Shown: in pieces, positions 8,482 to 16,536 of the stretch | How positions within the stretch are numbered: position 1 is the stretch's first letter | How the letters are laid out: every line of letters begins with the position of its first letter | Made by a program: the position numbers and the translations under genes | The notes under the pieces: generated by a model | Database searches by the model: none | Told to the model about the DNA's origin: nothing | Seen by the model: only the letters and a program-made list of their open reading frames with translations | Assembly: GCF_011764445.1 (NCBI RefSeq) | Contig: NZ_BLPG01000001.1 | Location: 3,472,001 to 3,536,000 of the forward strand | Direction: 5' to 3' | Length of the DNA: 64,000 bases | Source of the DNA: Phytohabitans rumicis | GTDB taxonomy: Bacteria; Actinomycetota; Actinomycetes; Mycobacteriales; Micromonosporaceae

Positions 8482-9468
8482 ATGCACAAGGTCCCGGATC
8501 GGCGCACGTTCCTCGCGATGGTCGCTGGGATCGGCGTCGCCGCGGTGGCGGCCTGCGAGTCGTCCTCGTCGGACGGCAAGAGCAACGGCGCCCCCGCCGG
8601 CACGAGCACTACCGCGGCGGCAGAAAGCCAGCCGCTGGTCGAGGTCCCGGCGAGCCCGTCGTTCGCGTTCGCCACGGACCTCAGCAACCGGGGTGGCGGC
8701 GAGGCAGCGCCGATCGAGGATGACTACTGGATCGGCCGGTATCAGGTTACGAACGCGCAGTACAAGGAGTTCGTCGACGGGACCGCGCGCGGCGCCGTGC
8801 CCAAGTACTGGACGGACGGCGCGCCGCCGGCGGACAAGCGGGATCACCCGGTGCTGTTCGTGTCGGCGCAGGACGCCGTGGCGTACTGCGAGTGGCTGAC
8901 CGCCGCGGTCGGTGGCTGGACCGTCCGGCTGCCCACCGAAGCGGAGTGGGAGAACGCCGCTCGCGGCCCGCAGGGGTACGCGTACCCGTGGGGTGACGAG
9001 GCTGGGACCTCGTACGCCTCCGGCAAGATCACCAGTAAGTACAACTACAACGCGGTGTGTGCGGCGTACGCGCTGGCCACCGATGCGTCGCTCGCGTCGA
9101 TCCTGTCCATCGGCGCGGACGGCGGCGTGCAGGGCTGGATCGATCATGACAGCCGGACTGGCTTCGTCTACACGGATTTGTACGCCAAGATCTCCGCCGC
9201 GGGCGGCTACACCACGGCGGTGGGTTCGTACCCGGACGGCCGGAGCCACTACGGCTGCTATGACATGGCGGGCAACGCCTTCGAGTGGACCTCCAGCTTG
9301 ATCACCGCCAGCAACGGCGCGGAGGCGGGCAAGCAGGTGCACGCGGTCCGCGGCGGATCGTGGTACTCCACCGGGCGCAGCTGCCGGACCAGCTACCGCG
9401 GCGAGGGCCGGGATCCGGGCGGCGGCTACAACACCGTCGGTTTTCGCGTCGTCGCCACGAAACGATAG
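8482..9468 (+). CDS. SUMF1/FGE-domain lipoprotein lacking one active-site cysteine
   Basis: 328 residues. The N-terminus has twin arginines (Arg7-Arg8 in DRRTFLAM), a hydrophobic stretch and a lipobox ending at Cys25 (VAAC), so it is probably a Tat-exported lipoprotein. A Ser/Thr/Ala linker leads to a formylglycine-generating-enzyme (SUMF1) domain from about residue 80 (YWIGRYQVTNAQYKEF, RLPTEAEWENAARG, DMAGNAFEWT, VRGGSW). Known FGEs have two cysteines five residues apart after GGSW; here the first is Ser296 and only Cys301 remains. Formylglycine formation is therefore doubtful, and a binding or scaffold role is possible. No sulfatase gene is next to it. Confidence 0.85.
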   Translation: MHKVPDRRTFLAMVAGIGVAAVAACESSSSDGKSNGAPAGTSTTAAAESQPLVEVPASPSFAFATDLSNRGGGEAAPIEDDYWIGRYQVTNAQYKEFVDGTARGAVPKYWTDGAPPADKRDHPVLFVSAQDAVAYCEWLTAAVGGWTVRLPTEAEWENAARGPQGYAYPWGDEAGTSYASGKITSKYNYNAVCAAYALATDASLASILSIGADGGVQGWIDHDSRTGFVYTDLYAKISAAGGYTTAVGSYPDGRSHYGCYDMAGNAFEWTSSLITASNGAEAGKQVHAVRGGSWYSTGRSCRTSYRGEGRDPGGGYNTVGFRVVATKR

Positions 9469-9729
9469 CCACGGAATTGCCGTTGCCGATCACCGCGCCC
9501 AGTGGATAGCGTGGCGGTACACGGGAAGGGAGGTGGTCCGGCTTTGTATAGCAATGGGACTCGTGAGGTGGCTGTCCGCTAGCCGCTGTCCTTGACAGAC
9601 ACGTCGTCGAGACCGTGTGGCAGCGGTGCGGCGAAAATCAAGTCAGCCACCCGACCCCGGGGCAACCGGCCCAGTCCAGCCGGCCCGCGCAGCGCGCGGA
9701 ACCCCGGGGGTCGACCATATAAAGGACCT

Positions 9730-10674
9730 GTGCGCGAACTCGTCATCCTCGGCACGGCAAGCCAGGTGCCGACCCGAACCCGCAACCACAACGGCTACCT
9801 GCTGCGCTGGGACGGCGCGGGGATCCTGTTCGACCCGGGCGAGGGCACCCAGCGCCAGATGCTCCGCGCCGGCGTCGCCGCCTCGGACATCACCCGCATC
9901 TGCGTCACCCATTTCCACGGCGATCACAGCCTCGGCCTGCCCGGCGTGATCCAGCGCATGTCGCTCGACCGCGTGAAGCACGCCGTACCGGTGCACTTTC
10001 CCGCCTCGGGCGGCGCGTTCTTCGCGCACCTCCGGCACGCGACCAGCTTTTACGAGACCGCCGACGTCCGCGCCGCGCCGATCGCCGGGGACGGCCCCAT
10101 AGCCCCGCATCTGGAGGCCCGCCGCCTGCGGCACTCCATCGAGACGTACGGCTTCCGGCTGGTCGAGCCCGACGGGCGCCGCATGCTGCCGGACCGGCTG
10201 GCCGCCCACGGCATCACCGGCCCGGCCGTCGGCGAGATCATCCGCACCGGCCACCTCGACCTCGACGGGCGGCGGGTCCTGCTCGACGAGGTCAGCGAGC
10301 CGCGGCCGGGGCAGCGGTTCGCGTTCATCATGGACACCGGCCTGTGCGACGGCGTGTTCGCCCTAGCGGAGGGCGTCGACCTGCTGGTCATCGAGGCGAC
10401 ATTTCTGTCCGAGGACGCCGCGATGGCCGCCGAGGTCGGCCACCTGACCGCGGCGCAGGCCGCGCACGTCGCACACCAGTCAGGGGTACGACGGCTCGTG
10501 CTCACCCATTTCTCCCAGCGGTACGACGATCCGGCGCGCTTTCGGGATGAGGCGCGTGAGCACTTCGCCGGTGACCTTGTGATCGCCGAAGACTTGATGC
10601 GGGTACCGGTGCCGGCACGGCTAGCCTGGGACCAGTGGGGATCACGATCCGAACCGCGCACGAGCGGGACCTGA
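9730..10674 (+). CDS. rnz: Ribonuclease Z (tRNA 3'-end endonuclease)
   Basis: 314 residues of the metallo-beta-lactamase fold. The zinc motif THFHGDH lies at 60-66; further ligands are in the IMDTGLCD and LTHFSQRY blocks. It matches RNase Z, which trims tRNA 3' trailers; this is needed here because the two tRNAs of the window lack an encoded CCA. The GTG at 9730 is chosen because the family starts at [11 protein letters not shown] and AAAGGA precedes it; longer in-frame readings have low-complexity N-termini. The 261 bp before it hold no gene I can support. Confidence 0.9.
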   Translation: MRELVILGTASQVPTRTRNHNGYLLRWDGAGILFDPGEGTQRQMLRAGVAASDITRICVTHFHGDHSLGLPGVIQRMSLDRVKHAVPVHFPASGGAFFAHLRHATSFYETADVRAAPIAGDGPIAPHLEARRLRHSIETYGFRLVEPDGRRMLPDRLAAHGITGPAVGEIIRTGHLDLDGRRVLLDEVSEPRPGQRFAFIMDTGLCDGVFALAEGVDLLVIEATFLSEDAAMAAEVGHLTAAQAAHVAHQSGVRRLVLTHFSQRYDDPARFRDEAREHFAGDLVIAEDLMRVPVPARLAWDQWGSRSEPRTSGT

Positions 10675-11156
10675 CCGACGTCGGCACGCTGCACCACCGT
10701 TCCCGCACCGCCGCGTACGCGGACATCGTGCCGGCCGATGCGCTGGCGACGGTATCGCCGTCGAGCATGGCCGCGTACTGGGTGGAGCGCTGGAAGTACG
10801 AGCGCGACGACTACCAGATGACGGTGGCGACCGACGCGGACGAGATCGTCGGCTTCACCTACCTGGGGCCGGGTGTGGAGCCCGGCACCGGCATGCTCTG
10901 CGCGATCCACGTCGACCCTGCCGCCCAGGGTCGGGGCATCGGTCGCGCGCTGATGGACGACGCGCTGGACAAGCTCGCGGCGGGCGGCTGGCGGCGTGTC
11001 GTGCTCTGGGTGCTCGCCGGCAACACCCACGCCCGCCGCTTCTACGAGCGCGGTGGCTGGTCGGCCGACGGCGGCGAGCGCGACGAGTTCATCGGCCCCG
11101 CGCTGGTGCGGCAGGTCCGGTACGCCCGGACAATCCAGAGCACGTCGTCGCCGTAA
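10635..11156 (+). CDS. GNAT-family N-acetyltransferase
   Basis: 173 residues with the GNAT acetyl-CoA loop ([19 protein letters not shown]) and the following [13 protein letters not shown] segment. The substrate is unknown. The GTG start at 10635 makes it overlap the 3' end of rnz by 40 nt in another frame, so it is probably co-transcribed. A downstream start would cut into the first GNAT strand. Confidence 0.85.
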   Translation: MGITIRTAHERDLTDVGTLHHRSRTAAYADIVPADALATVSPSSMAAYWVERWKYERDDYQMTVATDADEIVGFTYLGPGVEPGTGMLCAIHVDPAAQGRGIGRALMDDALDKLAAGGWRRVVLWVLAGNTHARRFYERGGWSADGGERDEFIGPALVRQVRYARTIQSTSSP

Positions 11157-11176
11157 CAGTGCCCAGAAAATCGGCT

Positions 11177-11233
11177 GGGCGAGAGTACGTGACCGATGTA
11201 TGCGGGGGAACCGGTGATCACGTACTCTCGCCC
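11177..11233. repeat. Palindrome between convergent genes
   Basis: Perfect 16-nt arms GGGCGAGAGTACGTGA and TCACGTACTCTCGCCC are separated by 25 nt. It lies 20 nt after the acetyltransferase stop and before the 3' end of the convergent gene at 11401, so it could end both transcripts. It does not match the other palindrome families here. The remaining sequence up to 11400 shows nothing I can name. Confidence 0.7.
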
Positions 11234-11400
11234 GCCGTACCCACCCCAAACCGGGGGAAACGCCTGGCCGGAGGCGTAGGACCGACGGAGGCTTGTCGGC
11301 CACCAAGTCCGGGTGGGTCTTGTGCGGGACACCACGGCACTGGCGGGGCACCGGGGTGTCACCGCGGGGGTGACAGTCTCATTGAGTTGTCGCTTGCAGG

Positions 11401-11679
11401 TCAGTCGAAGTAGCCGCGGTTCAGGTCCTCGCGCCAACTGGGCAGCGCGCGGAGTCCGTTCAGGTCGTGCCTGGCCGTCCACGCCTCACGCCAGTGCCGG
11501 CGGGATGCCGTCTCGGCGCGCTGGGCGAGCCGTCTGGGCGGACACGGCCACTCCGAGCCGCACCAGACACACTTGCCATCGTGGTCGGGTCGTGCGTGCC
11601 GGCCGAGCATGTACTGCGCGTCCCGCCATAACAGGCGGTCCACCACGTCGGTCGGCTCTGTATGGTCGACGCTGACCAT
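11401..11679 (-). CDS. Small Cys-motif protein of unknown function
   Basis: 92 residues. I do not recognise a named family. A cluster CVWCGSEWPC in the middle (Cys-x2-Cys-x5-Cys) with a nearby His (RHARPDHDGK) suggests a small metal site. The rest is Arg/Trp-rich (RRHWREAWTARHDLNGLRALPSWREDLNRG, quoted in parts: RRHWREAW and LPSWREDLN). The ATG at 11679 has a GAGAGGGGG site upstream. It is convergent with the acetyltransferase gene and divergent from the HtrA-like gene. Confidence 0.65.
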   Translation of the reverse strand: MVSVDHTEPTDVVDRLLWRDAQYMLGRHARPDHDGKCVWCGSEWPCPPRRLAQRAETASRRHWREAWTARHDLNGLRALPSWREDLNRGYFD

Positions 11680-11836
11680 CCGTTCCCCCTCTCGGGAGCT
11701 ACGACTAGTCAACGGGGTGTGCGGCCCGGCCAATCGGACAGGCTGTGCGATTTCCACTTTTGGGGGGTTCCGGCTGTTCGCTAAGAGCGGATGCCACGTC
11801 GGGCATTGAGGAGCTTCTCGGGGCGTTTCCTGCTTC

Positions 11837-12781
11837 ATGAGCACCGAACGTGATGTGGAGCGCGAGGCTCTCGACGCGTACTCCCAGGCGGTCACCGGCG
11901 TCGCGGCGCGGGTCCTGCCGAGCGTGGCCGCCCTGGCGGTCCGTACAGCCCGGGGCGGCGGCGCCGGATCGGCGGTCACCTTCACCGACGACGGGTTCCT
12001 CCTCACCAGCGCGCACGTGGTGACCGGCGCGTCCGGCGGCACGGCCACCTTCGCCGACGGCCTCGAGACGCGGTTCGACGTGGTCGGCGCCGACCCGCTC
12101 TCCGACCTCGCCGTCCTGCGGGTACGCGCGACCGGCGGGCCACCGGCCGAGCTCGGTGACGCCGACCGCCTGCGCATCGGGCAGCTCGTGGTCGCGGTGG
12201 GCAACCCGATGGGGCTGGCCGGCTCGGTCACCGCGGGCGTCGTGTCCGGCCTGGGCCGGTCGATCCCGGCGCGGGACGGCCGCAACGTCCGGCTGATCGA
12301 CGACGTGATCCAGACCGACGCGGCGCTCAACCCGGGCAACTCCGGCGGCGCGCTGGCCGACTCCACCGGACGCGTGGTGGGGGTCAACACCGCGGTCGCC
12401 GGGTACGGCCTGGGCCTGGCCGTGCCGATCAACTCGACCACCCGCCAGATCATCGGCGAGCTGGTGACCAACCGCCGGGTACGCCGGGCCTGGCTGGGCG
12501 TGGCCGGCGTACCCGTGCCGCTGCCGCCCCCGGTCGCCGCAAGGCTGGAGCAGAAGGTCGGCCTGCGGGTCGTCGAGGTGGTGCCCGGCAGCCCGGCCGG
12601 GACGGCGGGCATCTACCTCGGCGACGTGATCGTCTCCGCCGGCGGGCGGCCGGTGGCGAACGTGCAGGCGCTGCAGCGGCTCATGCTCGGGCCGGCGATC
12701 GGCACCCGCCTGCCGGTGACGGTGCTCCGGCGAGGCGCCTTCGTCGACGTGATCACGGTGCCCGCCGAACTCGACAGCTAG
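11837..12781 (+). CDS. HtrA/DegP-like S1C serine protease with PDZ domain
   Basis: 314 residues. The trypsin-like triad is complete: His60 (TSAHVV), Asp90 (SDLAVLRV) and Ser169 (NPGNSGGAL). A PDZ domain follows from about residue 215 (RVVEVVPGSPAGTAGIYLGDVI). There is no signal peptide or membrane anchor at the chosen ATG, unlike the membrane-bound actinobacterial HtrA proteins, so a cytoplasmic location is likely unless the start lies elsewhere. It is convergent with the cbs gene across a strong palindrome. Confidence 0.88.
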   Translation: MSTERDVEREALDAYSQAVTGVAARVLPSVAALAVRTARGGGAGSAVTFTDDGFLLTSAHVVTGASGGTATFADGLETRFDVVGADPLSDLAVLRVRATGGPPAELGDADRLRIGQLVVAVGNPMGLAGSVTAGVVSGLGRSIPARDGRNVRLIDDVIQTDAALNPGNSGGALADSTGRVVGVNTAVAGYGLGLAVPINSTTRQIIGELVTNRRVRRAWLGVAGVPVPLPPPVAARLEQKVGLRVVEVVPGSPAGTAGIYLGDVIVSAGGRPVANVQALQRLMLGPAIGTRLPVTVLRRGAFVDVITVPAELDS

Positions 12782-12792
12782 CCCGCCCTTGC

Positions 12793-12848
12793 TGCAAGGA
12801 AGGGCCCCTTGTTATCGCTTTTTGCATAACAAGGGGCCCTTCCTTGCA
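12793..12848. repeat. 56-bp GC-rich palindrome, probable bidirectional terminator
   Basis: Two perfect 23-nt arms (TGCAAGGAAGGGCCCCTTGT... and its complement) enclose a 10-nt loop containing TTTTT. It begins 12 bp after the HtrA-like stop and ends 4 bp before the cbs stop, exactly between convergent genes. A role in ending both transcripts is an inference. The form, a perfect long palindrome with its own internal GGGCCCC centre in each arm, is that of a dispersed repeat; only one copy occurs in this window. Confidence 0.8.
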
Positions 12849-12851
12849 AGA

Positions 12852-14225
12852 TCAGTGGGCTTGGCCCAAGTGGGCTAGGAGGTCTTGGCGGGTCAGGACA
12901 CCTTGCGGCTTGCCGTCGACCAGCACCAGGGCCGCGTCCGACTTCTCCAGCAGCCGCACGGCCTCGCTCACCGGCTGACCGCCGCCGATCATCGGCAGGG
13001 CCGGGCCCATGTGCCGCTCGATCGTGTCGTGCAGGTGGGCTTGGCCGGTGAAGAGCGCGTCCAGCAGGTCCTTCTCGGCGATCGAGCCGGCGACCTCGCC
13101 GGTCACCACGGGCGGCTCCGCCTTGAGCACCGGCAACTGCGACACGGCGTACTCGCGCATGTAGTCGATCGCGTCGCGGACCGTCTCGGTCGGATGCACA
13201 TGGACCAGCGACGGCATCCCGCCGGGCTTGCTGGTCAGCGCGGCGGCGACGGTCGGCTCGGCGCCGCCGGTCTCCAGGAAGCCGTACCGGGCCATCCAGT
13301 CGTCGTTGAAGATCTTGGAAAGGTAGCCGCGGCCCCCGTCGGGCAGCAGCACGACGACCACGGCGTCCGGGCCGGCGTCGCGGGCGACCTCCAGGGCCGC
13401 GACGGCCGCCATCCCGCAGGAGCCGCCGACCAGGAGCCCTTCCTCGCGGGCCAGCCGCCGGGTCAGGTCGAACGACGCCTTGTCCGACACCTTGACGATC
13501 GCATCGCAGATCGACCGGTCGTACGTCTCCGGCCAGAAGTCCTCGCCGACCCCCTCGACCAGGTACGGCCGGCCGGTGCCGCCGGAGTAGACCGAGCCCT
13601 CGGGGTCGGCGCCGATGACGCGGACAGCCCCGCCGGAGACCTCCTTGAGGTAGCGGCCGACGCCCGTGATGGTGCCGCCGGTGCCCACCCCGGCGACGAA
13701 GTGGGTGATCCGCCCCTCGGTCTGCTCCCACAGCTCCGGGCCGGTGGTCTCGTAGTGCGAGCGCGGGTTGGCGGCGTTGGCGTACTGGTTGGGCTTCCAC
13801 GCGCCGGGGATCTCGCGGGCCAGCCGGTCGGAGACGTTGTAGTAGGAGCGCGGGTCCTCCGGCGCGACCGCGGTTGGGCAGACCACCACCTCCGCGCCGT
13901 ACGCCCGGAGCACGTCCTGCTTGTCCTGGCTGACCTTGTCAGGGCAGACGAACACGCAGCGGTAGCCGCGCAACTGGGCGACCAGGGCCAGGCCGACGCC
14001 CGTGTTGCCGCTGGTCGGCTCCACGATCGTGCCGCCGGGTTGGAGGAGGCCGGACTTTTCCGCCTCGTCGACCATCCGCACCGCGATGCGGTCCTTCACG
14101 GACCCACCCGGGTTGAGGTATTCGACCTTCGCAAGAACCATCGCCGGGATCCCGGCGGTAACGTTTCGCAGCCTGACCAGCGGGGTGTTGCCGATCAGTT
14201 CGACGACGTTGTCGTAGTAGCGCAC
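12852..14225 (-). CDS. cbs: Cystathionine beta-synthase
   Basis: 457 residues. The PLP fold covers about 1-325: Lys44 in NPGGSVKDR carries the cofactor, TSGNTG (71-76) and GVGTGGTITG bind substrate and phosphate. Two CBS domains follow (about 335-455), the regulatory pair seen in full-length cystathionine beta-synthases and absent from most cysteine synthases. It condenses serine (or O-acetylserine) with homocysteine in transsulfuration. The upstream DUF1232 gene ends 4 nt before its start, so the two form an operon. Confidence 0.92.
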   Translation of the reverse strand: MRYYDNVVELIGNTPLVRLRNVTAGIPAMVLAKVEYLNPGGSVKDRIAVRMVDEAEKSGLLQPGGTIVEPTSGNTGVGLALVAQLRGYRCVFVCPDKVSQDKQDVLRAYGAEVVVCPTAVAPEDPRSYYNVSDRLAREIPGAWKPNQYANAANPRSHYETTGPELWEQTEGRITHFVAGVGTGGTITGVGRYLKEVSGGAVRVIGADPEGSVYSGGTGRPYLVEGVGEDFWPETYDRSICDAIVKVSDKASFDLTRRLAREEGLLVGGSCGMAAVAALEVARDAGPDAVVVVLLPDGGRGYLSKIFNDDWMARYGFLETGGAEPTVAAALTSKPGGMPSLVHVHPTETVRDAIDYMREYAVSQLPVLKAEPPVVTGEVAGSIAEKDLLDALFTGQAHLHDTIERHMGPALPMIGGGQPVSEAVRLLEKSDAALVLVDGKPQGVLTRQDLLAHLGQAH

Positions 14226-14229
14226 ACGA

Positions 14230-14592
14230 TCAGATTACGTGGCCGGGGATTACGCTCCGTTGCGTGGCTTCCCATTCGAGGAAGCGCTCCGTCTCGGCGA
14301 GCACCGCGCCGGCCAGCCAGGTGACCACCACAAGGTCGTCGACCAGGCCCACCGCCAGGAAGATCGCCTCCGGCCAGGCGTCGATCGGCGACACCACGTA
14401 CGCCGTGGCGGCCGCCATGAGCGCCAGCCGGACGCCGCCGTCGTACTTGCCCGTCATGGTCGCCCAGAGCATCCGGGGCAGCGCGACGAGGCGCCTGCCC
14501 AGCGGCGGCCCACCCCGCACTCCGCCGGTCAGCGCACGCCCCAGTGCCGTGAAAGCGGCCGTCCGGTTCAACGTTCTGCCCATGTCTCCCAT
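14230..14592 (-). CDS. DUF1232 (YkvA-like) small membrane protein
   Basis: About 120 residues. The conserved DUF1232 core is clear (YVVSPIDAWPEAI then GLVDDLVVV), flanked by two hydrophobic segments. The function of the family is unknown. Start codons at 14592 (ATG), 14583 (ATG) and 14610 (TTG) are all possible; 14592 is a compromise. It directly precedes cbs with a 4-nt gap. The shared transcript does not by itself indicate a role in sulfur metabolism. Confidence 0.8.
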   Translation of the reverse strand: MGDMGRTLNRTAAFTALGRALTGGVRGGPPLGRRLVALPRMLWATMTGKYDGGVRLALMAAATAYVVSPIDAWPEAIFLAVGLVDDLVVVTWLAGAVLAETERFLEWEATQRSVIPGHVI

Positions 14593-14677
14593 AGTGCCCG
14601 CAGCCGGCAAACCCCAACCGTGTCGTACTGTCGCGCTAACCTCGTAAGCCGCAGGGGGCAGCAGTCGGGGGACGCTG

Positions 14678-15712
14678 ATGAGTCAGAAGTGGCGGGTCGC
14701 CAAGCGGGCCGCGCAGGGGGTGGCGGTCGGAGCCGGGTTGCTCGCGACGGCGGCCGGCGTGATCGTGGCCCAGGCCAAGCAGGCGCGTCGGATCATTCCG
14801 CAGGCCGACAGTCCGCCGCCCCGCGGCGACGGCGTCTACGGCGCGCGGCTGCCCGGCAAGCCGATCACGATGGTGGTGCTCGGCGACTCGTCCGCCGCGG
14901 GCTACGGCACGTTCCGACCGCGCGAGACGCCCGGCGCGCTGCTCGCCAACGGCGTGTCGCGCCGGCTGCGCCGGCCGGTCCGCCTGCACCGCTTCGCGGT
15001 GGTCGGCGCCGAGTCCTCCGGGCTGGTCCCGCAGGTCGAGGCCGCGCTCGAGGTCAAGCCCGACATCGCGGTCATCCTGGTCGGCGGCAACGACGTCACC
15101 CACCGCACCTCCACCAGCACCGCCGTGCGCCATCTCGTCAACGCGGTACGCGATCTGCGCGCCGCCGGTGCGGAGGTGGTCGTCGGCACGTGTCCGGACC
15201 TGGGCACCATCCGGCCGATCAAGCCGCCGCTGCGGTGGCTGACCCGGTACTGGAGCCGGCAGCTCGCCGCCGCCCAGACGGTCGCCGTGGTCGAGGCCCG
15301 GGGTTGGACGGTTTCCCTGGGCGACCTGCTTGGGCCCCGGTTCACCGCCGAGCCGACCCGGATGTTCTCGTGGGACCGCTTCCACCCGTCCGCCGAGGGG
15401 TACGCGGTGGCGGCCGCCGCCCTGCTGCCGACCGTGCTGGCCGCGCTGGGCTCCGTCGACGAGCGGCGGGAGGTGCTGGCCGTGGGCGAGGGCGTGCGGT
15501 CGCTCCCGCACGCGGCGCACGAGGCCGCCCGGCGCGCCGGCACCGAGGTCAGCGGTGCCGAGGTGGCCGGCCGGGAGCGCGGCCCCGCCGGCCGGTGGGC
15601 CCAGCTGCGGCGGCGCACCGCCTGGTTCGGGCATCCTCACCCAGACGAGGCCGAGCAGGTGGTCGATGCGGCCGTACCCTTGGAAGAAACCGCTTCCCGG
15701 ACCGAAGGCTGA
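14678..15712 (+). CDS. SGNH/GDSL-type hydrolase, first of a tandem pair
   Basis: 344 residues. After an N-terminal hydrophobic segment (about 12-33, probable membrane anchor) come the four SGNH blocks: VVLGDSSAAG (Ser71), the glycine block near VVGAE, GGNDVT (Asn138) and DRFHPSAEGY (His near 235). The last about 80 residues are charged and have no counterpart in the second copy. Substrate unknown; extracytoplasmic esterase or deacylase is plausible. It is 9 nt upstream of its paralogue. Confidence 0.87.
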   Translation: MSQKWRVAKRAAQGVAVGAGLLATAAGVIVAQAKQARRIIPQADSPPPRGDGVYGARLPGKPITMVVLGDSSAAGYGTFRPRETPGALLANGVSRRLRRPVRLHRFAVVGAESSGLVPQVEAALEVKPDIAVILVGGNDVTHRTSTSTAVRHLVNAVRDLRAAGAEVVVGTCPDLGTIRPIKPPLRWLTRYWSRQLAAAQTVAVVEARGWTVSLGDLLGPRFTAEPTRMFSWDRFHPSAEGYAVAAAALLPTVLAALGSVDERREVLAVGEGVRSLPHAAHEAARRAGTEVSGAEVAGRERGPAGRWAQLRRRTAWFGHPHPDEAEQVVDAAVPLEETASRTEG

Positions 15713-15721
15713 GGTGACGGC

Positions 15722-16510
15722 ATGCCCACGGCGCGACAGCTGGGCCGCGCGACGGTGATCACGTTGATCGCCGGTACGGTCGGCGGCGCCGCGCTGCTGG
15801 CCGGCGAGGCCGTCGTGGCCCGCAACCGGCGCTACGCGAAGCCGGAGATGGGTCTGGCGCTGCGCACCTCGATGGGTCCCGACAGCGCGCCGCCGCTGCG
15901 GCTGGTCATGATGGGCGATTCGTCCGCGCTGGGCGTGGGCGTCGACCAGCTCACCGACACGATCGGCGGCCAGCTCGCCCAGATGCTCGCCGACGGCACG
16001 ACGGGCGCGGCGCCACGCCATGTCCACCTGTCCAGCGTGGGCGTCTCGGGCTCCCGGTCGACCGACCTGGCCACCCAGGTGGCGCGTGCGCTGCTCGGCG
16101 GTCGGCCGGACGTCGCGGTGATCCTGATCGGCGCCAACGACGTGACCAGCCTGCGCCGCCCCACCGAGGCGGCCGCATACCTCGGCGCGGCGGTCCGGCG
16201 GCTGCGCGACGCCGGCGTCGAGGTCGTCGTGGGCACGTGTCCCGACCTCGGAGCGGCCCGCGCGATCGCCCCGCCGCTGCGCCAGATCGCCGGCTGGCTC
16301 GGCCGCCGCGTGGGCCGGGCGCAGACCAAGGCCGTGGAGGCCGCCGGCGGCACGGTGGTCGACCTGGCCACCGAGACCGGCGCGGTGTTCCGGGCCGACG
16401 CGGGCACGCTCTGCTACGACGGCTTCCATCCGTCGGCCGACGGCTACCGGGTGTGGGCGCACGCGCTGCTGCCGGCGGTGATCCGGGCGGCGGTCCCCAC
16501 TACCCGGTGA
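15722..16510 (+). CDS. SGNH/GDSL-type hydrolase, second of a tandem pair
   Basis: 262 residues, with a hydrophobic N-terminal segment (about 11-28). Blocks: MGDSSALGVG (Ser67), IGANDVT (Asn139) and DGFHPSADGY. Long stretches parallel the upstream gene (both have GAEVVVGTCPDLG or GVEVVVGTCPDLG), so the pair arose by duplication. It lacks the charged C-terminal extension of the first copy. A gap of 26 nt separates it from the thiolase gene. Confidence 0.87.
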   Translation: MPTARQLGRATVITLIAGTVGGAALLAGEAVVARNRRYAKPEMGLALRTSMGPDSAPPLRLVMMGDSSALGVGVDQLTDTIGGQLAQMLADGTTGAAPRHVHLSSVGVSGSRSTDLATQVARALLGGRPDVAVILIGANDVTSLRRPTEAAAYLGAAVRRLRDAGVEVVVGTCPDLGAARAIAPPLRQIAGWLGRRVGRAQTKAVEAAGGTVVDLATETGAVFRADAGTLCYDGFHPSADGYRVWAHALLPAVIRAAVPTTR

Positions 16511-16536
16511 AGTTACCGACGAGTAAGGTGACTGTC

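Noticed and set aside
9593-9622. TTGACA upstream of rnz as a promoter
   Set aside because: No acceptable -10 hexamer lies at 16-18 nt from it.
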